Shown here piece after piece: positions 47,014-55,744 of a stretch of 64,000 bases of DNA (positions are counted from its first letter, which is position 1; each line of letters begins with the position of its first letter). The position numbers and the translations under genes were made by a program. This DNA comes from Chromohalobacter nigrandesensis (GTDB lineage Bacteria; Pseudomonadota; Gammaproteobacteria; Pseudomonadales; Halomonadaceae): contig NZ_JAKGAM010000003.1 in NCBI RefSeq assembly GCF_023061285.1, forward strand, positions 62,001-126,000, given 5' to 3'. The notes below the pieces were generated by a model. The model made no database searches and had not been told where the DNA came from. It worked only from the letters and a program-made list of their open reading frames with translations.

Positions 47014-47090
47014 TGGAAGCTGGAAACCAAGGCAAACGGTTTTCGCTTTTGCCCTTTCTTCCAGCTTCCAGGCGCGAAGCGCCGCGCTTC
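47014..47090. repeat. Inverted-repeat element between egtB and glcB
   Basis: TGGAAGCTGGAA (47014-47025) and TTCCAGCTTCCA (47059-47070) are perfect 12-bp inverted repeats 33 bp apart, followed by GAAGCG-CCG-CGCTTC (47076-47090). Such GGAAGCTGGAA units look like a dispersed palindromic element. Only one copy is in the window, so dispersal is inferred. Confidence 0.5.
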
Positions 47091-47099
47091 ACACTTCGT

Positions 47100-49301
47100 T
47101 TACCCCTTCGCCTTGTGCACCGCACGCCACTGGTGCAGCAGCGGTTCAGTATAGCCGGCCGGCTGTTCGCGACCCTTGAAGATCAGGTCGGACGCCGCCT
47201 GGAAGGCGCTGGACTCGGCCAGGTGCGAGGTCATCGGCGTGTAATCGGGGTCGTGGGCGTTCTGCTCGTCGACGACCTTGGCCATACGCTCCAGCGTCTC
47301 GCGCACCCGCGCCTCGCTGACGATACCATGGTGCAGCCAGTTAGCCAGCAGTTGGCTGGCGATCCGCAAGGTGGCGCGATCTTCCATCAGTCCCACGTCG
47401 TGAATGTCCGGCACCTTGGAGCAGCCCACGCCGTGCTCGACCCAGCGCACCACGTAGCCGAGGATGCCCTGGCAGTTGTTATCCAGCTCCTGCTGAATCT
47501 CGTCGTTGGCCCAGCTCGGGGTCTTGTTAGCGCCCGAAGCCGCGCTTTTGACCACCGGCACGGTGAGCAGATCGTCGAGCATGTCGTCGCTCGGCTTGGT
47601 TTCCAGTTCGCGCTGAATCGTCGCCACGTCGACCTGATGATAATGCAGCGCATGCAACACCGCCGCCGTGGGCGAGGGCACCCAGGCCGTGGTCGCGCCG
47701 GCCTGGGGATGGCCGATTTTCTGCTCGATCATCGCGGCCATCAGTTCCGGCATCGCCCACATGCCCTTGCCGATCTGCGCCCGACCGCGCAGGCCGCAGG
47801 CCAAACCGGTCTGCACGTTATTCTTCTCGTAGGCACCGATCCAAGTAGCGCCCTTCATGTCACCCTTGCGCAGCATGGGACCGGCTTCCATGGCGGTATG
47901 CATTTCGTCGCCGGTGCGATCCAGAAAGCCGGTATTGATGAATGCCACGCGCGAGGCGGCTTCATTGATGCATGCCTTGAGGTTGACCGAGGTGCGGCGC
48001 TCCTCGTCCATGATGCCCATCTTGAGCGTATCGCGGGGTAGCCCCAGCAGGTCTTCGATGCGCATGAACAGGCTGTTGGAGAAGGCGACTTCCTTGGGCC
48101 CGTGCATTTTCGGCTTAACGATATACACCGAGCCCGTCCTCGAGTTACTGGCATCACCTTCGCGCTTCTTGAGGTCGTGTATCGCCAGCAGGCTGGTGAT
48201 CACGCCATCCAGTATGCCCTCGGGGATCTCGTTGCCCTCGCCGTCGAGCACCGCCGGCGTAGTCATCAGATGGCCGACATTGCGCACGAACAGCAGCGAG
48301 CGCCCAGGCAAGCGCACCTCGCCGCCCTGCGGTGCCGTGTAGTCGCGATCCGGGTTGAGGCGTCGCGTCACGGTCTTGCCGCCCTTGTCGAACGACTCGG
48401 CGAGGTCTCCCTTCATCAGCCCCAGCCAGTTGCGATAGAGCAGCGTCTTGTCCTCGGCGTCCACCGCGGCCACGGAGTCCTCGCAGTCCATGATCGTACT
48501 CACCGCTGCCTCGACCAGGACATCTTTGACGCGCGCCGGGTCGGTCTTGCCGATGGGGTGCGTGGCGTCGAACTGCACTTCCAGATGCAAGCCGTGGTTG
48601 GCCAGCAGTACCGCCGTGGGCTCGGCGGCTCCACCCTGATAGCCCACCAGCTGGGCGGGGCGCGCCAGCGTCGTTTCGCTGCCACCCTGCAGTTGCACCA
48701 CCAGCTTACCGTCACGGATGCTGTAGCCGCTCGACGCGGCGTGCGAGCCCTCGGCCAGCGGCGCGGCCTGGTCGAGCACGCCACGCGCATAGGCGACGAC
48801 CGCTTCACCACGCTTGGGATTGTAGTCCGGGCCCTTCTCGGCGCCATCCGTCTCAGGAATCACATCGGTGCCATAGAGCGCGTCGTACAGGCTGCCCCAG
48901 CGCGCATTGGCGGCATTGAGCGCATAACGCGCGTTGCCCACCGGCACCACCAACTGCGGCCCGGCTTGGATAGCGATCTCGTCGTCGACGTCGGTCGTCG
49001 TCGCCTGCACCTTCGCCGGCGCCTCGACCAGATAGCCGATGTCTTTCAAGAAGGCTCGATAGGCGTCCATGTCCCGCACCGGTCCGGGATGCGCCTTGTG
49101 CCACGCATCCAGCTCGGCTTGCAGGCGTTCGCGTTCGGCCAGCAGCTCTCGGTTGGTGGGTGCAAGATCGTGAACCAGGGCGTCGAACCTAGCCCAGAAG
49201 GCTTCGGAATCGACACCCGTGCCGGGCAAAGCTTCGTCGTTGATGAAACGATCGAGCTGGCTGGCCACCTGCAAACGATGGCGTGTAATGCGGTCTGTCA
49301 T
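47100..49301 (-). CDS. glcB: Malate synthase G
   Basis: Condenses glyoxylate with acetyl-CoA to malate in the glyoxylate and glycolate routes. Started at [17 protein letters not shown], with GAGGAGAG four bases upstream; 733 residues is right for isoform G. Core motifs are [16 protein letters not shown] near residue 268, [20 protein letters not shown] near 336, [17 protein letters not shown] near 430 with the magnesium-binding glutamate and ARG-like helix, and [11 protein letters not shown] near 520. VMHCWVEH-like [20 protein letters not shown] lies near 620. A candidate IclR-type operator sits just upstream. Confidence 0.96.
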   Translation of the reverse strand: MTDRITRHRLQVASQLDRFINDEALPGTGVDSEAFWARFDALVHDLAPTNRELLAERERLQAELDAWHKAHPGPVRDMDAYRAFLKDIGYLVEAPAKVQATTTDVDDEIAIQAGPQLVVPVGNARYALNAANARWGSLYDALYGTDVIPETDGAEKGPDYNPKRGEAVVAYARGVLDQAAPLAEGSHAASSGYSIRDGKLVVQLQGGSETTLARPAQLVGYQGGAAEPTAVLLANHGLHLEVQFDATHPIGKTDPARVKDVLVEAAVSTIMDCEDSVAAVDAEDKTLLYRNWLGLMKGDLAESFDKGGKTVTRRLNPDRDYTAPQGGEVRLPGRSLLFVRNVGHLMTTPAVLDGEGNEIPEGILDGVITSLLAIHDLKKREGDASNSRTGSVYIVKPKMHGPKEVAFSNSLFMRIEDLLGLPRDTLKMGIMDEERRTSVNLKACINEAASRVAFINTGFLDRTGDEMHTAMEAGPMLRKGDMKGATWIGAYEKNNVQTGLACGLRGRAQIGKGMWAMPELMAAMIEQKIGHPQAGATTAWVPSPTAAVLHALHYHQVDVATIQRELETKPSDDMLDDLLTVPVVKSAASGANKTPSWANDEIQQELDNNCQGILGYVVRWVEHGVGCSKVPDIHDVGLMEDRATLRIASQLLANWLHHGIVSEARVRETLERMAKVVDEQNAHDPDYTPMTSHLAESSAFQAASDLIFKGREQPAGYTEPLLHQWRAVHKAKG

Positions 49302-49330
49302 GGGGCTCTCCTCAAGTCTCGCCTCAAACG

Positions 49331-49345
49331 TGGAAAATAATTCCA
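49331..49345. promoter_or_regulatory. Candidate IclR-type operator of glcB
   Basis: TGGAAAATAATTCCA is a near-perfect palindrome and agrees at 12 of 14 defined bases with the E. coli IclR pattern TGGAAATNATTTCCA as I recall it. It is centred 37 bp upstream of the glcB start, where a repressor would block transcription. Confidence 0.5.
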
Positions 49346-49533
49346 CAAATTAGACGTAAATGCTCGCGCTGTCATCTCCACCATTGGTCTGAGCGTCTTT
49401 CTCCGGCGCCGAAGAAAATGATGCAAACGCTGACGCATGGCGGGCAAGCTTCGAAAAAATGCGCCCGGCGATCACTTCCCGGTAGCCGCGGGGACCGCGC
49501 GGACGCTAGCATGGGACGCATCGGGAGAACTGA

Positions 49534-50535
49534 ATGAACGACTTTACCCCCTTGAAACAGCTAGGCCCGCTGACACCGATGGCACATCCCGTGTCAACGA
49601 CGATGAGCGCCTATCTCGAACACTACCGTCTGGCCTCGCTGTTGACCGAGAGCACCGGTTTGCATGCCGGTTTCTTCGAGGCTCGGGGGTTTCGGTTGTG
49701 GGCCCAGGTATGGAGCCCGCCCAACCCGCAAGGCACGGCGTTCGTCGTGCATGGCTACTTCGATCACCTGGGACTCTACCGCCATCTGCTCGAACTGCTG
49801 TTGGCGCGTGGCTGGCGCGTGGTGATGTGGGATCTTCCAGGGCACGGGCTCTCCAGCGGCGCGCGTGCCTCCATCGACGACTTCGACGACTATGTCGGCT
49901 GCCTGGACGCGCTGACCGAGGAGGTCTCGCGTCTCGACCTGGCCGATGGCCCCTGGATCGGCATCGGCCAAAGTACCGGCGCGTCGATTCTCGCCACCGA
50001 TGCCCTGGCCCACGGCCATCAGACACGCTGGGATGGCCTCGCGCTTCTGGCGCCACTGGTGCGCCCCTGGGGCTGGCAGCAATCCAGTTGGCTGCATCGT
50101 GTGGTCAGCCCTTTCGTGCGCTCGGTGCCACGTCGATTCCGCGCCAACACCACCGATCTTGGCTTCGCCGATTTCCTGCGCCGCGGCGACCCCTTGCAGC
50201 CTGACCGCTTGGCCTTGACCTGGGTCACCGCCATGCGCAACTGGATTCCCCTGTTGCTCTCCATGCCGTCCAGCGAATTGCCGGTCTTGATCCTCCAGGG
50301 CGAACAAGACTTCACCGTAGACTGGCAATGGAACCTGGCAACGCTGACGGGCAAATTTCCCAATGCCGATGTCCACCGTCACCCGGAGGCGCAGCATCAC
50401 CTGGTCAATGAGGCCAAGCCGATTCGTACCCCTCTCTTCTATGAACTCGAAGGGTTCCTGGCGGGTTACGAGCGCCGGCTCGAGACGCATGATGCGCTAC
50501 CCAACGCCGCCCCTTGTCCACAGGAAAAGCCATGA
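49534..50535 (+). CDS. Alpha/beta hydrolase (serine aminopeptidase S33/lysophospholipase type)
   Basis: A 333-residue hydrolase. FVVHGYFDHLGLYRHLLELL near residue 70 carries the oxyanion-hole HG; the nucleophile elbow is GQSTG near 149. The acid is probably Asp in LQGEQDFTVD near 253, and the histidine is in PEAQHHLVNE near 286. DLPGHGLSSGARASIDDFDD near 104 is typical of S33-type monoacylglycerol/lysophospholipases. No signal peptide is seen. GGGAGAA precedes the ATG. The stop overlaps the next start (ATGA), so it probably forms an operon with a lipoprotein. Confidence 0.88.
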   Translation: MNDFTPLKQLGPLTPMAHPVSTTMSAYLEHYRLASLLTESTGLHAGFFEARGFRLWAQVWSPPNPQGTAFVVHGYFDHLGLYRHLLELLLARGWRVVMWDLPGHGLSSGARASIDDFDDYVGCLDALTEEVSRLDLADGPWIGIGQSTGASILATDALAHGHQTRWDGLALLAPLVRPWGWQQSSWLHRVVSPFVRSVPRRFRANTTDLGFADFLRRGDPLQPDRLALTWVTAMRNWIPLLLSMPSSELPVLILQGEQDFTVDWQWNLATLTGKFPNADVHRHPEAQHHLVNEAKPIRTPLFYELEGFLAGYERRLETHDALPNAAPCPQEKP

Positions 50536-51023
50536 AGCCTACTCGCGTCGCTGGTGTCATCGCGCTATGCCTGCTGTTGTCGGGTTGCGCGGGGCTCGGC
50601 GACGCACCACCCGACGACATGCGTCAGGCGGTGTATGGCATGAGCAATCAGGCCGCCGAGGCACTGCTCGAATCGCCGCCATGGTCGGGTGACACGCAGG
50701 ATATGGTGGTGATGCTGGCACCGCCGACAGTCTCTCCCGCACTGGGCATCACATCGGGACGGCTCACCGAAACCCTGGGGCGCGCCCTGCTGGCACAGGA
50801 AGATGGCCCTCAGGTCCTCGATTGGACGCCGGGCATGCTAGCCGACGACGCACCGGACAACCACTGGGTTCTCGAGAGCCGGCTCGCAGGCAACGGGGTG
50901 CTGCGGCTCTCCGACCGGGAGTTGCGTCCCTATCAGTGGGAAATCACTCTCCGCCGCCCCGGCCAGGAGGCCCCCAGCTGGCGCGCCACGCTCTCCGGGG
51001 CACTGGACGCCAGCGCGCTGTAA
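50532..51023 (+). CDS. Small lipoprotein, unknown function
   Basis: A 163-residue predicted lipoprotein. MKPTRVAGVIALCLLLSGCA is a signal peptide with lipobox LLSGC (Cys19); the following residues AGLGD hold no Asp at +2, which favours sorting to the outer membrane. The mature part (VVMLAPPTVSPALGITSGRL near residue 62, WVLESRLAGNGVLRLSDREL near 115) suggests an alpha/beta domain, but I do not recognise a family. The start is fixed by the 4-bp overlap with the hydrolase gene and by AGGAAAAG. Confidence 0.75.
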   Translation: MKPTRVAGVIALCLLLSGCAGLGDAPPDDMRQAVYGMSNQAAEALLESPPWSGDTQDMVVMLAPPTVSPALGITSGRLTETLGRALLAQEDGPQVLDWTPGMLADDAPDNHWVLESRLAGNGVLRLSDRELRPYQWEITLRRPGQEAPSWRATLSGALDASAL

Positions 51024-51095
51024 ACCGAGGCGTGTCACGTTGTGCCCAGCGCGTCTCGGTCGCACAATGAGCCTTTTGCGTTTCAGGAGTCTCGC

Positions 51096-52205
51096 ATGTC
51101 GCGTCACGCTCGCCACCTCGATCGTTGCGGTCCGCACAATCCGTTCCCCGGTCTCAAGGCGCTGGAACGCAAGCTGGGCCGTGAGGTGCCGCATCGCCTG
51201 GGCTCCAACGAAGGGTTGGACATGCCCCACCAGGCGCTCAAGGCGCGTTTCGGCGATGAGGTCGCCACGCTGGCCCGCGCCTACGGCGATGCCGGGGCCA
51301 TGGACGTGCGCCAACGCCTGAACGCCCAGCTCGGCACGCCGCTGGAGGCGCTGGTCATCGACGCCGGTGCCGACAGTCTGATGGCGTTGACCCTACGCAC
51401 GCTGTGCGACCCCGGCAGCACGGTGATCGCCAGCGCGGGCACTTATCCCACCTTTCGCTACTTCGCCGAAGGCCAGGGCTGCCATCTGGTCGAGGTCGAC
51501 TATCACGACGCCCCCGGCGTGCTGGCCCCGGACCTCAACGCTCTGGCCGCCCGCGCGGTACGCAATGACGCCCGCGTGGTGTATCTGGCCAATCCCGACA
51601 ATCCCAGCGGCCACCTGCACCGTGATGCCGACGTGCTGGCGCTACGCGACGCCCTGCCCGCCGACTGCACACTGCTGCTCGACGAGGCCTATCACGACTT
51701 CCGCAGCGATGCCGACGCTCCCGCCGCAGGCGAAGTCTGGTCCGGCGTGGTACGTCTGCGCACCTTCTCCAAGGCGCATGGCCTGGCGGGGCTACGGATC
51801 GGCTACGCCATCGCCGAACCGGCGCTGATCGAGGTGATGCACAAGGTGCGCATCCATTACGCAGTCTCGTCACTGGCGCTGGCCGCCGCCGACACCGTGC
51901 TCGATCATCCTCAAGAGACCGCACAGCACGTGCGCGACGTGATCGCTCGCCGCGAGGCCCTGGCCGAGCATCTGCGCGCGCGGGGCGCCGACATACCCCC
52001 CAGCGCCACCAACTTCATCGCCGTGCGCCTGCCGGAGGCCGAACTCGCCGCCCGGGTGCACCGCGAACTGCTCGACGCCGGTACGCTCGTGCATCGTCCC
52101 GCGCACCCCGCGCTCGGCCACATCCTGCGCATCAGCACGCTCGAGGACGCCCTCGCGCCCGGCCGACTGGCCGCGCTGGAACACGCGCTCGAGGCACAGC
52201 ACTGA
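51096..52205 (+). CDS. Class I/II PLP aminotransferase (HisC-like)
   Basis: A 369-residue fold-type I aminotransferase started at MSRHARHLDRCGPHNPF, with CAGGAG before it. The substrate end LGSNEGLDMP near residue 32, LANPDNPSG near 166 (conserved Asn for PLP), LLDEAYHDF near 193 (Asp) and TFSKAHGLAGLRIGYA near 222 (PLP lysine) are those of the histidinol-phosphate aminotransferase family. The window has no other histidine gene, so it may instead act on another amino acid or phospho-amino acid. It precedes the DUF4105 gene by 2 bp. Confidence 0.85.
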   Translation: MSRHARHLDRCGPHNPFPGLKALERKLGREVPHRLGSNEGLDMPHQALKARFGDEVATLARAYGDAGAMDVRQRLNAQLGTPLEALVIDAGADSLMALTLRTLCDPGSTVIASAGTYPTFRYFAEGQGCHLVEVDYHDAPGVLAPDLNALAARAVRNDARVVYLANPDNPSGHLHRDADVLALRDALPADCTLLLDEAYHDFRSDADAPAAGEVWSGVVRLRTFSKAHGLAGLRIGYAIAEPALIEVMHKVRIHYAVSSLALAAADTVLDHPQETAQHVRDVIARREALAEHLRARGADIPPSATNFIAVRLPEAELAARVHRELLDAGTLVHRPAHPALGHILRISTLEDALAPGRLAALEHALEAQH

Positions 52206-52207
52206 TC

Positions 52208-53257
52208 ATGGCACGCACCGCTTGGCTTGCGTCGCTGTGGCACTGGCTCATCGCCGGTGTGCTGGCACTGCTGATCGTCGCCAGCAGCGGCTGGGCGGTA
52301 CTGGCGCTGTGGTATCGTCTGCCGGGCCCCAGCGTGCTGCGTTACGGCGTGGCAGCGCTGTGGATCGTCGCCGCGCTGGCGTGCTGCGTGGGGCTTTTCC
52401 TCAAGGGCTGGCCGGCGCGCGCCCTGCTCGGCTACCTGGCCATGTACCTCGTGCTCGGCATCTGGTGGTGGACGATCCAACCCGCCAGCGAGCACGACTG
52501 GGCACCGGACGTCGCGCATATCGTCAGCGGCACGCAGGAAGACGACAACCGAGTCACGCTAGATAACGTGCGCAACTTCCAATGGCGCACACCCCAGGAT
52601 GTCGATGAGCGCTGGGAGACCCGCCACTACGACCTGGACAAGCTGCGCTCGGTCGATCTGCTGGTGTCCTACTGGATGGGACCGGCCATCGCCCATACGC
52701 TGGTCAGCTTCGGCTTCGAGGACGGGCGCTACCTGACGTTCTCGGTGGAAATCCGCAAGGAACGCGGTGAAGCCTTCTCTACCCTGGGCGGCTTCTTCAA
52801 GGAGTACGAAGTCAGCATCATCGCCGCCGACGAGCGCGATATCGTGCGTGTACGTACCAATGTGCGCGGCGAAGACGTCTATCTGTATCGCGTGCAGATG
52901 CCCAAGCCGGTCATGCAAGACCTGTTTCACGCCTACCTCGACGAAGCCCATGAGCTGCAACGCGAGCCGCGCTACTACAACACACTGACCTCCAACTGCA
53001 CCACGCTGGTCTACGCCATGATGAAACGCATCGTCCCCGGCCTGCCCTTCGACTACCGCCTGCTGCTATCCGGCTACCTGCCCGAGTACGTGCACGACGT
53101 CGGTGCATTGGCACCCAGCGTTCCCTTCGACGAGCTCAAGGCCCAGGGCCACATCAACGCCCGCGCCCGACAAGCAGGCGACGCCGACGACTTCTCCGCG
53201 CGTATCCGCGAGAGCATCCCCGGTGCCGATGCACCTTCCTACGACGCGGACAACTAA
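52208..53257 (+). CDS. DUF4105/Lnb-type periplasmic domain membrane protein
   Basis: A 349-residue protein with three or four N-terminal membrane helices (to about residue 95) and a large periplasmic domain. The domain pattern MGPAIAHTLVSFGFEDGRYL near 157, FSVEIRKERGEAFSTLGGF near 178 and YYNTLTSNCTTLVY near 257 fits the Lnb N-terminal domain family (DUF4105, PF13387), in which the Cys of NCTT is the likely nucleophile. Members include lipoprotein N-acyltransferase Lnb. Whether this one acylates lipoproteins is not shown. Its stop codon overlaps the first copy of the comM 3' repeat. Confidence 0.82.
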   Translation: MARTAWLASLWHWLIAGVLALLIVASSGWAVLALWYRLPGPSVLRYGVAALWIVAALACCVGLFLKGWPARALLGYLAMYLVLGIWWWTIQPASEHDWAPDVAHIVSGTQEDDNRVTLDNVRNFQWRTPQDVDERWETRHYDLDKLRSVDLLVSYWMGPAIAHTLVSFGFEDGRYLTFSVEIRKERGEAFSTLGGFFKEYEVSIIAADERDIVRVRTNVRGEDVYLYRVQMPKPVMQDLFHAYLDEAHELQREPRYYNTLTSNCTTLVYAMMKRIVPGLPFDYRLLLSGYLPEYVHDVGALAPSVPFDELKAQGHINARARQAGDADDFSARIRESIPGADAPSYDADN

Positions 53258-53321
53258 ACACCCCCATTGCCGCCGATCAGCCGGTCCAGTTGCCGATGGC
53301 TTCCATCAGTTGCGGCTGGCG
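53254..53321. repeat. Copy 1 of the comM 3'-end direct repeat
   Basis: 53254-53289 is identical over 36 bases to 54071-54106, and 53292-53321 over 30 bases to 54116-54145; between them this copy lacks 7 bases. The block equals the last codons and stop of comM. It starts inside the stop codon of the DUF4105 gene and ends 5 bp before the antitoxin stop codon. Confidence 0.9.
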
Positions 53322-53326
53322 TAGTA

Positions 53327-53632
53327 TTAGATAATGGCCGGCAACCCCTTGTCGGCGATGACGTTGAGCAGCTTGAGCGCCGGGCCAGCTGGGCGGGTTT
53401 CACCTTGCTCCCATTTACGCACAGTCGATGCCGTAGTATGCAGGTGGTGTGCGAACACCGGCTGGCTGAAGTGCAGCGCTTCACGTAGACGCTTGATGTC
53501 GTCAGCACTGAACTCGCGCACTGGCGGCGGGCAGGTCGCGTCGAACTCGCGCATCGTCACCTTGCTGATCGCGCCAGCTTCGTGCAATGCGGCTAAGTCA
53601 CCGCGCAGGGATTCAATGAGTTTGCTCGTCAC
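53327..53632 (-). CDS. Xre-family antitoxin (NadS/HigA-like)
   Basis: A 101-residue protein with a helix-turn-helix at residues 42-95: SADDIKRLREALHFSQPVFA followed by HHLHTTASTVRKWEQGETRP and PALKLLNVI, the usual Xre motif. The N-terminal 40 residues probably contact the toxin. The start is GTG at 53632 with GGAGGTG upstream, inside the end of the toxin gene (20-bp overlap). The toxin-first order is that of higBA-type loci. As an HTH protein it probably represses its own operon at the palindrome 54020-54030. Confidence 0.88.
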   Translation of the reverse strand: MTSKLIESLRGDLAALHEAGAISKVTMREFDATCPPPVREFSADDIKRLREALHFSQPVFAHHLHTTASTVRKWEQGETRPAGPALKLLNVIADKGLPAII

Positions 53633-53996
53633 AACACACCTCCAGTAAAACGCCAGCCTGCAACGCCTTCACCAAGTCCTTAGCCGCTAGCTCCAGAAAT
53701 ACCTTGCCGGCATATTGCAGCGCTTTCTTATCATCCTGCGTAATATTCGCCTTGTCGCTTTTCGAGAACCCATGCAGGAATACATAACGATGGCCGAGAC
53801 GGGCCGATAGCAACGTACGATAACCTCCACGCTTACCGGCACCTGGGCGAGCGACCCGCTTCTTGTAGAGGTAGGCACCCAACTCTGCGTCAATCAGACC
53901 ACTCTCCATTTCCTGTACCGCCTTGCATAAGGCGGCATCGGACAGCTTTTCGCTCGCTTGCCACCGCGCAAAGTCTTTTCGCTTCAGGATCTTCAT
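53613..53996 (-). CDS. RelE/HigB-type toxin (PF06296-like)
   Basis: A 127-residue basic protein of the RelE-like toxin group formerly called DUF1044. Diagnostic pieces are MKILKRKDFARWQASEKLSD at the start, YLYKKRVARPGAGKRGGYRT near 42, HRYVFLHGFSKSDKANITQD near 69 and KKALQYAGKVFLEL near 90. Homologues are mRNA interferases acting with Xre antitoxins. The pair is less GC-rich than the flanking genes and sits in an insertion at the 3' end of comM. AAGGTGAG precedes the ATG. Confidence 0.88.
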   Translation of the reverse strand: MKILKRKDFARWQASEKLSDAALCKAVQEMESGLIDAELGAYLYKKRVARPGAGKRGGYRTLLSARLGHRYVFLHGFSKSDKANITQDDKKALQYAGKVFLELAAKDLVKALQAGVLLEVCCDEQTH

Positions 53997-54019
53997 ACTA
54001 GCTCACCTTAATAAATATA

Positions 54020-54030
54020 CCCGTAACGGG
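54020..54030. promoter_or_regulatory. Palindrome at the toxin-antitoxin promoter
   Basis: CCCGTAACGGG lies 24-34 bp upstream of the toxin start, next to a TATATT-like -10 on the minus strand. Position and symmetry suit an operator for autoregulation by the antitoxin. Confidence 0.4.
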
Positions 54031-54070
54031 CATGTTTATCCATCCCTTGCACGCGGCCGCACGCCAGCCC

Positions 54071-54145
54071 CTAAACACCCCCATTGCCGCCGATCAGCCG
54101 GTCCAGCTGGCGATAGCCGATGGCTTCCATCAGTTGCGGCTGGCG
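54071..54145. repeat. Copy 2 of the direct repeat (functional comM 3' end)
   Basis: This copy is the present C-terminal coding end of comM including its TAG stop. With copy 1 at 53254-53321 it brackets a 749-bp segment (53322-54070) holding only the toxin-antitoxin operon and its promoter. Confidence 0.9.
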
Positions 54146-55585
54146 GGGACGGGGCTCCTCGGCAAGGTCGGCGAGGGTCAGGGCGACGCGCAGCACGCGG
54201 TGGTAGGCACGGGCGGAGAGGTTGAGGCGGTTGAGCACGTCGGCCAGCCAGGTGCGTTCCTGGCCATCCAGCGCGCAGAGATCCTCCAGTGTGCTGCTGG
54301 GTAAGTAAGCGTTGAGCGCGCCGCGCTGGGCCTGGCGCTGGCGGGCGGCGAGCACACGCTGACGGACGACCTCGGAGCTTTCGCCGCTGCGTTGTTCGGT
54401 GAGTTGCGCGGCAGGCAACGCGGGAACTTCGACCTGCAGGTCGATACGGTCGAGCAGCGGGCCCGAGATCCGTGCCTGATAGCGTTGCACCTGAGCCGGT
54501 GTGCACACACAGGCTTTGCGCGGGTCGCCGAGATGCCCGCACGGGCACGGATTCATTGCCGCAACGAGTTGAAAACGAGCAGGAAAGCAGCTCTGCATCA
54601 ACGCTCGCGAGACGACGATCTGACCCGATTCCAGCGGTTCGCGCAGCACCTCCAGCACACGCCGGTCGAACTCCGGCAGTTCATCCAGAAACAGCACGCC
54701 GTGATGCGCCAGGGAAATCTCGCCCGGGCGCGGTTTGCCGCCACCGCCCACCAACGCTACACCGCTGGCGGTGTGGTGTGGGGTACGAAAGGGGCGCTGC
54801 CCCCAGCGTTCGAGGATCGGCAGCCCGCACACGGAACGCACGGCGGCCACTTCCAGCGCTTCGTCGTCGCCAAGCGGCGGCAGAATCCCCGGCAATCGAC
54901 TGGCGAGCATGGTCTTGCCGGTTCCCGGTGGTCCCGCGAACAGCAGGTTATGGCCACCGCTGGCGGCGACTTCCAACGCCCGCCGAGCCTGATGCTGGCC
55001 ACGCACATCGGCGAGGTCGGGCTCGGCCAAGCGCGGTGCAGGCCGCTCACCAAGTTGGTGCGGCGTAATCGGCGCTTGTTTGAGCAAGTGTGCGACGACC
55101 TGCGGCAGATCGGCGGCGGGGAGGACCTCCAGATCACCGGCCAGCGCCGCTTCATCGGCGTTGCTCTCGGGCAGGAGCAGGGTACGCCCGGCGCGACGCG
55201 CTTCCAAGGCTACCGGCAAGACCCCATGCACGGGGCGCAACTTGCCATCCAGCGCCAACTCGCCCAGGCACTCAAGCCCCGCCACGGCTTCGCCGGGAAT
55301 CTGCCCCGAGGCCACCAGGATGCCCAGCGCAATGGGCAGATCGAAACGTCCGCCCTCCTTGGGGAGATCCGCCGGGGCGAGATTGAGCGTGATGCGTCGC
55401 GTGGGGAAATCAAAACCAGCGTTGATCAGAGCACTGCGCACCCGCTCGCGACTTTCTTTGACCGCCGCCTCCGGCAGGCCGACGATCGCCAGCCCCGGCA
55501 AGCCGTTGGTGAGATGCACTTCGACCAGTACTTCCGGCGCCTCCAGCCCCAAGCCGGCACGCGTATTGATGATGGCAAGCGCCAT
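54071..55585 (-). CDS. comM: ComM/YifB, Mg-chelatase-like AAA+ ATPase
   Basis: A hexameric AAA+ helicase that promotes branch migration during natural transformation. In the 504 residues an N-terminal Lon-like domain (INTRAGLGLEAPEVLVEVHL, DLPKEGGRFDLPIALGIL) precedes the ATPase with Walker A FAGPPGTGKTM near residue 216, Walker B LFLDELPEF near 295, and a cysteine set CPCGH...CVCTPAQ near 344-360 that may bind zinc. AGGAGG precedes the ATG. The 3' end is duplicated beyond a toxin-antitoxin insertion, but the gene itself is intact. Confidence 0.94.
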   Translation of the reverse strand: MALAIINTRAGLGLEAPEVLVEVHLTNGLPGLAIVGLPEAAVKESRERVRSALINAGFDFPTRRITLNLAPADLPKEGGRFDLPIALGILVASGQIPGEAVAGLECLGELALDGKLRPVHGVLPVALEARRAGRTLLLPESNADEAALAGDLEVLPAADLPQVVAHLLKQAPITPHQLGERPAPRLAEPDLADVRGQHQARRALEVAASGGHNLLFAGPPGTGKTMLASRLPGILPPLGDDEALEVAAVRSVCGLPILERWGQRPFRTPHHTASGVALVGGGGKPRPGEISLAHHGVLFLDELPEFDRRVLEVLREPLESGQIVVSRALMQSCFPARFQLVAAMNPCPCGHLGDPRKACVCTPAQVQRYQARISGPLLDRIDLQVEVPALPAAQLTEQRSGESSEVVRQRVLAARQRQAQRGALNAYLPSSTLEDLCALDGQERTWLADVLNRLNLSARAYHRVLRVALTLADLAEEPRPRQPQLMEAIGYRQLDRLIGGNGGV

Positions 55586-55698
55586 GCAGCCTCCTGATCA
55601 CATCAAAATATGCGTATACACTAATTGATTGGCTGCAGTAACGCACGTGATGCGGAAGACACCATCAAGGGGCACCGGTAAGCAAGAGACAAAGGCGC

Positions 55699-55728
55699 GA
55701 TGCCACCTCGGCCAGCCGAGGCGGCATC
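55699..55728 (-). terminator. Likely terminator of ubiK
   Basis: On the minus strand GATGCCGCCTCGGC and GCCGAGGTGGCATC form a 14-bp stem with one G-U pair. On the plus strand the same position is a mismatch, so the structure is tuned to the minus-strand RNA. It lies 17 bp after the ubiK stop. The T-run (GCGCCTTTGTC) is weak. Confidence 0.6.
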
Positions 55729-55744
55729 CGTTGGTGAGGGGCGA

